The notes below the pieces were generated by a model, which saw nothing but the letters and a program-made list of their open reading frames with translations, was not told the origin of the DNA and ran no database searches. From Botryococcus braunii (lineage: Eukaryota; Chlorophyta; Trebouxiophyceae): DNA of 64,000 nucleotides. This document shows, in pieces, positions 56,719 through 64,000 of this stretch (position 1 is its first letter; each line of letters opens with the position of its first letter). Where the stretch lies: NCBI GenBank assembly GCA_002005505.1, contig KV908616.1, forward strand, positions 112,479 to 176,478. The letters run 5' to 3'. Made by a program: the position numbers and the translations under genes.

Positions 56719-57812
56719 ATGGGAGATTTGGAGGTTGGAGAACCTGGCTGGAGGGAGGCAGGTTGGGCAGAAGCAGCAGGGCAGCATGCTGGGACTGGCA
56801 GTGAGCAGGGGCACGCGCCACAAGTTGCCAGATGCGCAACAGGGCTTACCAGGGGCCTACCAAAGATAGATGTTGAATGGGAAGAGGTGCAGCATGCGTT
56901 AAGGGCGTGGCAGGAGGAAGGCGTGTCTGCAGGTGAAGGGCCTGAGCTAGGATCCCCACGCCTACTAGCGCAGGAGTGGGACAGGGCTTTAAAAGACGAA
57001 GAGTTTGTGGCAGGGGTACCCAATAGTCGGCTAAAAGCCTGGGAGAGGTATTTCGTGTGGGCACAAGGGCAGGCGCCTTTGACTGCTGAACAGCAGAAAG
57101 TGCTGAACTGGCTGAGGCATGGGATCAAGCTGGAATGGGTAGGGGCAGATTCCAAGACACAGTCGGAACATCCTAGGTATCAAGATAGGAAACAGCAAGT
57201 GGTAGAATTACTAAAGACCACACTGCCAGGGCAAGGGCAAAGGGTCCGAGAGCTGCTGCAAGGAGACAGGCCTGGGAAGGTACAGTTTGCTAATAGAAAA
57301 TCGGTTGAGCTGCATGCAGAGTTTGTCAAGGCGTCTTTAGAAGACTTACTGCACACAGGGGCATTAATGGAAGTCACAGGCGACAAGGTACAGGTGTGCA
57401 GTGGGCTGGGGGTGGTGGCAAATAGAAAGGGCAAGTTGCGTCTGATTCTGGACGCTAGGTATATTAACCTGTTTGATAAATATGTCAGTTTCACGTATGA
57501 AAAACTGACCGACGTGCCACAGTATGCCAGGCCAGGAGACTGGCTGTGTCTCACAGATTTCAAAGCAGGTTACCATCATTTTAGGGTGCACAAGGAGGAT
57601 CAGAAGTACCTGGGTTTGAGTTTTCAAGGAAAATTTTTCGTGTTTACTGTGTTACCATTTGGTTTGTCCTCTGCATGCAGAACCTACACAAGGTTCATGC
57701 TACAGGTGTATGCTCCTCTCAGGGAGAGAGGCCTAAGGATGACCACGTTTGTGGATGATGCAATTTTCCTGGCTGCTAGTCGCATGCAGGGGTGGATGGG
57801 CATGAGGGCACT
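56719..57812 (+). pseudogene. Kangaroo copy B reverse transcriptase, truncated
   Basis: Open from the ATG reading MGDLEVGEPGWREAGW through TDFKAGYHHFRVH, LPFGLSSACRTYTRF and TTFVDDAIFLAAS without the frameshift of copy A. It is cut by the LTR at 57813, so the thumb and RNase H are missing. Confidence 0.88.
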
Positions 57813-57966
57813 TGTTGTGCCGGGGGATCGAACCCTCGACCGACTCGACCCAGAGTCGCGGTTCTAACCGATCGGCTAAAAGTACCAAGGTAATTGTACG
57901 ATTAATCGCCCGCTTATGTACCCGAGCCGGATCGGGGTGACCAGGCCCGATCCGCTCCGCACAACA
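57813..57966 (-). repeat. Solo-like LTR 1 with tRNA-like module
   Basis: 154 bp bounded by TGTTGTGC...GCACAACA. Minus orientation is shown by the polypurine tract GGTGGGGAGAGA adjoining its right side (reading minus). The A and B boxes described for LTR 4 are present. Confidence 0.85.
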
Positions 57967-58261
57967 TCTCTCCCCACCTAAGAACCGAGCGTCCTCGCTC
58001 GTACTTCATTCTTAGGTCCACCTACAGCAGCCCGCCTGGCCGCCCGGGAAAGAGATATACCGCGCATACGTCCCGCGATTATCGCCACCGATCACCGAAT
58101 CCCTCCTTTTGCACTGTGCCTGATCACGTGGCCACTCCCGTGGGGCCTCAAACATGTGCACCAAGCACCTACAATCGTTATGGGCCCATCTCATACTCGC
58201 GCTCATACCCGAGGCGATTTACCATGAAAAATGGCCCATCAACCAGATCGCCGATACCATA
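57967..58261 (-). mobile_element. Internal region of a TRIM-like element
   Basis: Collinear with the 294-bp internal region of the complete TRIM at 58763-59056, including the polypurine tract at one end and the PBS complement (TCGCCGATACCA) at the other. Too short to encode protein. Confidence 0.75.
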
Positions 58262-58598
58262 TGTTGTGTTTGGTATCAGTACAGAACGGAATCCGAAGAT
58301 TAAAGTTGGAATTAGTGAGCTAGACGGCTCCCTGCCGTCCCAAGGCCTTCGGCCTTGGCGTCCTTTGGGATCCTTTAGGACAGGCGTCCAGTAGGATCCT
58401 ACTTACGGGATCCTTTGGACTAGTCCGATAACCCCTCCTGAGTTTCAGGACATGCACGCCAGCTGTCCGCCAGCTGGAGAGATGCTTCAAGACTAGGCCA
58501 TGGCCACGTCAGCCTTGGATTCGCTGATCGATCGCACCCTCGAGATCGTGGTTCCCAAATCGGGTACCCACAATCTCGCTGGTACCCACAGCACAACA
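58262..58598. repeat. 337-bp segment with TGTTGTG...CACAACA ends
   Basis: Has LTR-like termini but an interior unrelated to the 154-159-bp LTRs. Contains a perfect hairpin CCAAGGCC-TTC-GGCCTTGG and several GGATCCT repeats. It sits where the second LTR of the element above would be expected, so it may be a variant LTR or a recombination product. Confidence 0.45.
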
Positions 58599-58603
58599 TC
58601 CAA

Positions 58604-59215
58604 TGTTGTGCCGGGGGATCGAACCCTCGACCGACTCGACCCAGAGTCGCGGTTCTAACCGATCGGCTATAAGTACCAAGGTAATTGTACGATTAATCGC
58701 CCGCTTATGTATCCGAGCCGGATCGGGATGCCCAGGCCCGATCCGCTCCTCTCCGCACTACATCTCCCCCCACCTAAGAACCGAGCGTCCTCGCTCGTAT
58801 TCCACTCTTAGGTAAGGAGGCAGCGGCCCGATTGGCCGCCCGGGAAGGAGATATACCGCGCTTACATCCCGCGATTATCGCCACCGATCACCGAATCCCC
58901 CCTTTAGCACTGTGCCTGATCACATGGCCACTCCCGTGGGGCCTCAAACACGTGCACCAAGCACCTGCGATCGATATGGGTCATCTCAGACTCGCGCTCA
59001 TACCAGAGGCGATTTACCATGAAAAATGGCCCATCAACCAGGTCGCCGATACCAAATGTTGTGCCGGGGGATCGAACCCTCGACCGACTCGACCCAGAGT
59101 CGCGGTTCTAACCGATCGGCTAAAAGTACCAAGGTAATTGTACGATTAATCGCCCGCTTATGTATCCGAGCCGGATCGGGATGCCCAGGCCCGATCCGCT
59201 CCTCTCCGCACTACA
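58604..59215 (-). mobile_element. Complete 612-bp TRIM (LTR-internal-LTR), minus orientation
   Basis: LTRs of 159 bp at 58604-58762 and 59057-59215 flank 294 bp without coding capacity. In minus orientation the order is LTR, PBS (TGGTATCGGCGAC two bases after the LTR), internal region, polypurine tract GGTGGGGGGAGA, LTR. The internal region near the polypurine tract has a nested inverted repeat (CTAAGA...TCTTAG around CGAGCG-TCCT-CGCTCG). A clear target duplication was not found. TRIMs are non-autonomous and depend on another element's enzymes. Confidence 0.88.
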
Positions 59216-59219
59216 TCGG

Positions 59220-59367
59220 GCGGAGCGGGTCGGGCCTGGTCACCCCGATCCGGCTCGGGTACATAAGCGGGCGATTAATCGTACAATTACCTTGGTACTT
59301 TTAGCCGATCGGTTAGAACCGCGACTCTGGGTCGAGTCGGTCGAGGGTTCGATCCCCCGGCACAACA
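59220..59367 (+). repeat. LTR 4 of the gag-bearing element, with tRNA-like Pol III module
   Basis: About 148 bp, lacking the first few terminal bases, in + orientation. A-box-like TAGCCGATCGG at 59302-59312 and perfect B-box GGTTCGATCCC at 59346-59356, 44 nt apart as in a tRNA gene, followed by CCCGGCAC and the LTR end ACA. An inverted repeat CGACTC/GAGTCG sits where an anticodon stem would be. There is no matching 5' acceptor strand, so it is not a functional tRNA gene. Confidence 0.8.
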
Positions 59368-59369
59368 TA

Positions 59370-59382
59370 TGGTATCGGCGAC
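59370..59382 (+). promoter_or_regulatory. Primer binding site of the gag-bearing element
   Basis: TGGTATCGGCGAC two bases after LTR 4; identical over 12 bases to the chromovirus PBS at 24962. Confidence 0.8.
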
Positions 59383-59436
59383 GTTAAAGTCGTCCTCTCT
59401 CGTGTGTTAAAAGCTTAATACTCTTCCGCATAAGCT

Positions 59437-60642
59437 ATGTCCGATATTGTTCCTAATGAGGGTGCACCACGTGGGGAGTTCAACCCACCTATTGATCGTG
59501 AAGCACCTATAGCTATTGATCGTGCAGCACCTGTGGAACGTGAAGTAGCAGAGACTGAGGCGGAGAGAGCTAGTCGCCAAAATGCGGATGTGATAGCCGC
59601 CATGCGGGCTTACATGGAACCCGCTTGGCAGGCACAAGCCGACTTCATGAGGGCTTGTACCACAACTATGGCAAACCTGGCAGGTGATTCCTCTCCTCGA
59701 GTGAGTATGCCCGCCATATCTAAGGTGCCGGAGTTTTCAGGATATGAGAGTGAGCTCTCACCCAAGGAGTGGGTCATTGCTGCACGTTCGAAGTTTCCAC
59801 TTACGGCAAACTTGCACGTGGAAGATTCTTGTGTTCGACGTGCAACAGCAAGCTTCACAGGATCTGCTCTCATGTTATGGAATGCGTTTGTGTCGGCCAT
59901 GGGTGTTGGCACTTTGCTGCGCTGGGATCAGGTTGAGTCCTTTATGACGGCACATTTCGGTCGGCTTGAGTCGCCTGAAGTGTTGTTGCCGTTGTTTGAT
60001 GCCTTAACCTTGGAAACCGCTGGTAGCATTACCATATATGTGAGCAAATTCCAACAACTCCGTGCACGGATGGGGGCGGGGCACTCGGGGACTGAGGATG
60101 TGCATAGGTTCCTGAAGGGTTTGCCATATTCGATGGCGACACAACTGCGTCTTAAGTTTGCAGGCAGTAATGCGCCGGTGCAAAGTTACATTGACGCTCT
60201 TTGTGCTTTGCCAGACCGGGTGCCGGCCTCGCCCAAGGCGAAAAAGGCCAAGCCGGACCTGGGGGTTAAGGATGCGGGGATTACCAAGCCCCCCCATGCA
60301 GGCAAACCAAAGGACCCCCGGACTAAGCAAGAGAAGGGTCCACCCAAGTGCTATGAATGCGGCGTCGTTGGCCATATTGCGAAGTTCTGCCCTTCCAAGA
60401 AGGTACACCCCCCTTCCCCGGTGCCCTCTGCAGCAAAAACTGGTGTTAAGCGTTCCTTTGATGATGCCCAGCTTGACGTTAATTCACATGACATGTTGTA
60501 CACCTGCTCTGCCTCGCGGGCGCCCGAGGGATTGGTGTACAATTCTGGGCGTAATGTTCCCTGCATGTCCCGGCACGAGGGTGTTAAGCCCGGCGACACT
60601 CTTGTTGTGCGTAGAGAAACAAGCAGTGTCGTCTGTGAGTGA
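59437..60642 (+). CDS. Retrotransposon Gag of the tRNA-like-LTR element
   Basis: 401 residues from the ATG (MSDIVPNEGAPRGEF). Central Gag domain (SPKEWVIAARSKFPL, WDQVESFMTAHFGRL, FQQLRARMGAG) and zinc knuckle CYECGVVGHIAKFC (CX2CX4HX4C) at about 308-321. The last about 27 residues (from CMSRHEGVKPGDT) fall in a 147-bp direct repeat, so the native C-terminus may be altered. No protease or RT follows before the copia element; either pol was lost or this is a gag-only (TR-GAG type) element. Confidence 0.88.
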   Translation: MSDIVPNEGAPRGEFNPPIDREAPIAIDRAAPVEREVAETEAERASRQNADVIAAMRAYMEPAWQAQADFMRACTTTMANLAGDSSPRVSMPAISKVPEFSGYESELSPKEWVIAARSKFPLTANLHVEDSCVRRATASFTGSALMLWNAFVSAMGVGTLLRWDQVESFMTAHFGRLESPEVLLPLFDALTLETAGSITIYVSKFQQLRARMGAGHSGTEDVHRFLKGLPYSMATQLRLKFAGSNAPVQSYIDALCALPDRVPASPKAKKAKPDLGVKDAGITKPPHAGKPKDPRTKQEKGPPKCYECGVVGHIAKFCPSKKVHPPSPVPSAAKTGVKRSFDDAQLDVNSHDMLYTCSASRAPEGLVYNSGRNVPCMSRHEGVKPGDTLVVRRETSSVVCE

Positions 60643-60706
60643 AGAGACTTGACTGGCAACAGTAAAGTAGCAAACACCCGAAGTGCTTTTGATGTCCCAA
60701 TCAAGT
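60560..60706 (+). repeat. 147-bp direct repeat, first copy
   Basis: Starts CCTGCATGTCCCGGCACGAG and ends CCCAATCAAGT. Identical by eye to 60888-61034; the spacer is 181 bp. Confidence 0.92.
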
Positions 60707-60887
60707 CTTACAATGTTTATTGCTCTCTCTCGTCACTCGGCAACTCGAACTATCCTATCAACAACGTTACTGATAGTCTGCATTACCAATGTCCGATGAG
60801 CTAAGCAATTACACCTTTCTATTGTACCTTATCTAGACCCTTCCTAAACCATTGTTCATGTTCATATGATGTCTTGACAGCAGTTTA

Positions 60888-61034
60888 CCTGCATGTCCCG
60901 GCACGAGGGTGTTAAGCCCGGCGACACTCTTGTTGTGCGTAGAGAAACAAGCAGTGTCGTCTGTGAGTGAAGAGACTTGACTGGCAACAGTAAAGTAGCA
61001 AACACCCGAAGTGCTTTTGATGTCCCAATCAAGT
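60888..61034 (+). repeat. 147-bp direct repeat, second copy
   Basis: Second copy of 60560-60706. May mark a tandem duplication or an insertion within the gag-bearing element. Confidence 0.92.
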
Positions 61035-61265
61035 GCCTCAATCCTTCGAGCCAGGAGCATATAGCCTTTCGAGCAAACCGTGTCCGATTATCTAATCCTT
61101 TCTTATTAACGTGCAATTGGTCTAGATTGGTTCTGGCAGAACTCCTGGGTTCTGCCACTGATTACTCATTCTACTAACTGCTCTCTCTCTGGTAATTGAC
61201 GATGATCTGGCCACTATTACTCTTCTGAGGGAAAGGCACCAAAATGTTCTGTCACTATTATAACA

Positions 61266-61283
61266 CTTCCCCTTGCCTTTTCC
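61266..61283 (-). promoter_or_regulatory. Copia polypurine tract and 3' LTR start
   Basis: Minus strand reads AAAAGGCAAGGGGAAG just before TGTTATAATAGTGACAG (from 61265 downward), the expected polypurine-tract/LTR junction. The far end of this LTR was not located within 60707-61265. Confidence 0.6.
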
Positions 61284-63998
61284 TCACAAAAACTTGGCCA
61301 ACCCCAGAGCATCACGATGTCCCTGAAACACCTGCCTTGTCAAAGGCTTTGTGAATATATCTGCTACATTCCTTGCAGAAGGAACGTATTTCACATCCAC
61401 CTGACCCAATGCAATAGCTTCCCGTGCAAAATGGAAGCTGATCGCGATGTGCTTGGTATGCTTAGAGAACACTGGATTTCTGAAATGATTGATACATCCC
61501 TGATTATCACAGTGGATCTTCACAATCCACGGAGAAATCCCAATTTCTTCCAGGAATCCCTTCATCCAATTTGCCTCTTTGACAGCTGCACTTGCCGCCA
61601 TAAACTCAGCCTCTACAGTGGATGTGGCCACTGCAGACTGCTTTTTGCTTCCCCAAACTACTGCTCCTCCAAACACACGAATTACGTAACCAGTAGTGGA
61701 GAACCTGTGATCCTGATCACCACCATAATCTGCATCCACAAAGCCCTCCAGCTCCGTGTCCTTCCCTCCAAGTACTAACACAAGATCCCTGGTAGCCATC
61801 AGATATTTCAACACTCTGATGGCTTCATTCCAATGAGCAGTGGTGGGAGTAATCCTATACCTGGAAAGCACTCCCACAGCCTGGGAAATATCAGGCCTTG
61901 TGGTGTTGGCAATGTACAACAGTGACCCAACCAGTTCACAATATCTGTGACCTGGAGGTAAGGGACTCCCAGCTCCAATGCTGGCACTGTTGTCCTTAGA
62001 CATAGGTCGCTGTGTGGCCACAAAATCCTTAGTCATAGGGGTGTCAGGCCCCACAGACTCCAGATCCAGCCCAAATTTCTCAACTAGGGCATCAATCTTT
62101 GGGATGCAACTCAAAGAAATCAACCCTTTCTCTCTATCTCTCATTACTTGACAGCCCAAGAAATCTTTCACCTCTCCAAGATCATGGATGGTGAACTCCT
62201 GCTTCAGCAACCCTTTCACCCTCTCAATCTCACTCATGCCCTTTGAAACTATCAATAGATCATCAACATAAATCAGCACAAAGGATTTCCCTCCATCCAC
62301 AGAACATTTCACATAGACCCCAGCATCACTCTTGCACACCTCATACCCCATGGTATGTAGCTTCTCATTAAGGGTCTTATGCCATGCCCTTGGAGCTTGC
62401 TTCAGGCCATACAATGCCTTCTTCAAGCGACACACAGTGTTCCCATCCCCATTCTCAAACCCAGGAGGTTGTGTGACATAGACCTCCTCCTCTAATTCAC
62501 CATTTAAGAAAGCAGTCTTGACATCCACCTGGTGAATTTCAAGACCCTCCTGTGCAGCCACTGACAGTAAAGCTCTTCTAGACCCATAACTGCTGGTGGG
62601 AGCAAATACCTCCATCACATCCACTCCTGGAATTTGCCTACACCCTTGAGCCACCAGCCTGGCCTTGAATCTAAGCACATTGCCGTGTGCATCCATTTTC
62701 ACTGAAAAAATCCAGTGAACTGGGATAACTTTGTGCCCACGAGGTCTAGGAACAAACTCCATCACCTCATGGGCATCTAAGGAGTTTTGCTCCTCCTGCA
62801 TTGCAGCCTTCCAGTACTCCCACTGTGGGGACTGCTGTGCCTCCTTGAGACTTGAGGGCACACTGATCTTCCCAAAACGCACCCCAGTATGCTTCCCCTG
62901 CTCTTGCTTACTCTTACTCTCACTCTCATCCACTACTCTTTCGCTGAATGTCGCCGCACAGCACGTGGGAACTGTTGGTAAAGATCCAGATCTCTCCCTC
63001 TGCTCTTTCTCTCTCTTAGACTCACAGCTTGCCCTCTCAAGCTTGCTGCCAGCCTCTCTCACATCATCCTCCCAAACACAGGTACCTCTCGGAAAGCTCT
63101 TGTAATTGGGGGAGTTCTCACACTGTCTTGGCTTCCGATTCACCTCCTCAGACACACTCTCACATGGCTGACGGTTTGCAGTCCCGTCAGGACTCTCACA
63201 GACACGTGGACCACTCTGCATTGCATGAGCACTTGGTCTATTTTGCTGCTGTGCCCATGTCTCTCTCTCTCTCTGTCTGCTGCCCACTAGACATGAGCGC
63301 TGGGGCGCAGGCCCAGCAGCACACTCCCATGCATGGCCCATGCTTGCGTGGCTGGCACCACATTGTCCTTGGGCATCACTGATAGAGTTCTCATCGCTAA
63401 CATTACTCTCAGGCACTGAGCAGGTCCCACCCATACATCTCAGCTCACTTGGACCATCTGCAGTCTGATCAGAGACTGCCCCCCTCTCATCTCTTACAAG
63501 TAAAGCAGGTCTCTCGGTGTCCTGCCCCAATTCCTGCGCTTCCCCTGGTCCCTGTGACTCTGTGTCACCTTCAGTCCTCCCCTCTCGCTCACAGCTCTCT
63601 CCCTTATCCTGTGCCAGCAGGATATCTCGAGCCGCAGTTCGTTGCTCATAGCGTTGAGCCCGCGACAGTCCGTCCGGAGGCAGGATGGTAGTAGCCGGAT
63701 GCGGGTTACGCAGTGACTGCTGTATTCGCTCTAAAGTCTGATGATGTTGTCCGCTGTCTGCACTTCCTCGCGCCAGTCGTTGGATGGCGTCCAGAGCCCC
63801 GGACTGATCCAGGTCCGGCTGCTGCTCTCCCGTGCTTGCTTCGGGAGACACAATGAGAATGCCCCCCTCCTGGGAAGGCTTCCCCTGACTATCAGGCTCA
63901 GTTGCAGCCTGGTCAGAGGGTACTGGGAAGGCGCTGTCAGGTCTACTGCTGGAGCATGGGCTGCTGACAGTCTGGTTCTGCATACTGCGCTGTGACAA
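61284..63998 (-). CDS. Ty1/copia Pol, RT-RNase H part, runs off the window
   Basis: A 904-codon open frame entering from the right edge and ending at 61284. The first about 380 residues are a variable Ser/Glu-rich region of the type found between integrase and RT in copia elements. Then RT: KVIPVHWIFSVKMDAHGNVL, QVDVKTAFLNGELEEEVYV, KALYGLKQAPRAWH, catalytic FVLIYVDDLLIVSK, and DFLGCQVMRDREKG. RNase H follows: ELVGSLLYIANTTRPDISQA, DADYGGDQDHRFSTTGYV, STVEAEFMAASAAVKEANWM, HCDNQGCINHFRNPVFSKHT and VADIFTKPL. No internal stop is present. Integrase, protease and Gag must lie beyond 64000. Confidence 0.95.
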   Translation of the reverse strand: MSQRSMQNQTVSSPCSSSRPDSAFPVPSDQAATEPDSQGKPSQEGGILIVSPEASTGEQQPDLDQSGALDAIQRLARGSADSGQHHQTLERIQQSLRNPHPATTILPPDGLSRAQRYEQRTAARDILLAQDKGESCEREGRTEGDTESQGPGEAQELGQDTERPALLVRDERGAVSDQTADGPSELRCMGGTCSVPESNVSDENSISDAQGQCGASHASMGHAWECAAGPAPQRSCLVGSRQRERETWAQQQNRPSAHAMQSGPRVCESPDGTANRQPCESVSEEVNRKPRQCENSPNYKSFPRGTCVWEDDVREAGSKLERASCESKREKEQRERSGSLPTVPTCCAATFSERVVDESESKSKQEQGKHTGVRFGKISVPSSLKEAQQSPQWEYWKAAMQEEQNSLDAHEVMEFVPRPRGHKVIPVHWIFSVKMDAHGNVLRFKARLVAQGCRQIPGVDVMEVFAPTSSYGSRRALLSVAAQEGLEIHQVDVKTAFLNGELEEEVYVTQPPGFENGDGNTVCRLKKALYGLKQAPRAWHKTLNEKLHTMGYEVCKSDAGVYVKCSVDGGKSFVLIYVDDLLIVSKGMSEIERVKGLLKQEFTIHDLGEVKDFLGCQVMRDREKGLISLSCIPKIDALVEKFGLDLESVGPDTPMTKDFVATQRPMSKDNSASIGAGSPLPPGHRYCELVGSLLYIANTTRPDISQAVGVLSRYRITPTTAHWNEAIRVLKYLMATRDLVLVLGGKDTELEGFVDADYGGDQDHRFSTTGYVIRVFGGAVVWGSKKQSAVATSTVEAEFMAASAAVKEANWMKGFLEEIGISPWIVKIHCDNQGCINHFRNPVFSKHTKHIAISFHFAREAIALGQVDVKYVPSARNVADIFTKPLTRQVFQGHRDALGLAKFL

Positions 63999-64000
63999 TG

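Noticed and set aside
59290..59367. Functional tRNA gene
   Set aside because: A and B boxes fit, but the 5' acceptor strand is missing, the anticodon loop size is irregular and the sequence recurs in all four LTRs; treated as a tRNA-derived LTR module.

Overview
This is eukaryotic nuclear DNA. Genes are split by GT-AG introns, coding sequence is GC-rich, introns are large and full of microsatellites, and retrotransposons are abundant. A green alga is the best inference: a tyrosine-recombinase retrotransposon is organised like kangaroo of Volvox, TGTAA (the green-algal poly(A) signal) lies 8 nt before the A-tail of a small retrocopy, and the ATG12 product is short, as in plants. A prasinophyte with a bloated genome (Cymbomonas-like) is a guess, not a result.

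Layout. 1-11.6 kb: two diverged copies of an unidentified repeat (88-3840 and 9765-11625) flank minisatellites, long CT/GT tracts and two exon-like blocks of an unrecognised + strand gene (7911-8133, 8988-9112). 12.9-20.1 kb, minus strand: a complete seven-exon gene for a YTH-domain RNA-binding protein with an RGG/RS tail (12889-19339), lying only 59 bp downstream of a complete five-exon ATG12 gene (19399-20094). 22.1-36.2 kb: a full-length PAT/kangaroo-type retrotransposon with split direct repeats A1...B1-A2-B2, spliced gag-like exons, a frameshifted RT-RNase H, and an antisense, intron-containing tyrosine recombinase. A young Ty3 chromovirus (24787-30669, identical LTRs, 5-bp target duplication) is nested in it. 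36.5-50.8 kb, plus strand: a 17-exon DHX16/PRP2 spliceosomal DEAH helicase, complete apart from two single-base frameshifts in exon 12. 52.8-64 kb: a small A-tailed retrocopy, a second kangaroo copy truncated at 57812, a cluster of small LTR elements whose LTRs carry a tRNA-like Pol III A/B-box module, a gag-only relative of these, and a minus-strand Ty1/copia pol that runs off the window.

Functional theme. The three identified host genes act in autophagy conjugation (ATG12), probable m6A reading (YTH) and spliceosome activation (DHX16); no operon-like logic links DHX16 to the others. The observations most worth following are: (1) introns of at least three genes contain minisatellites that start at, or include, the splice site; (2) LTRs with an embedded tRNA-like Pol III promoter; (3) ATG12 and YTH placed as a dicistronic transcript would be. 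All exon structures were worked out by hand from reading frame, splice-site and phase agreement; there was no alignment or RNA evidence.
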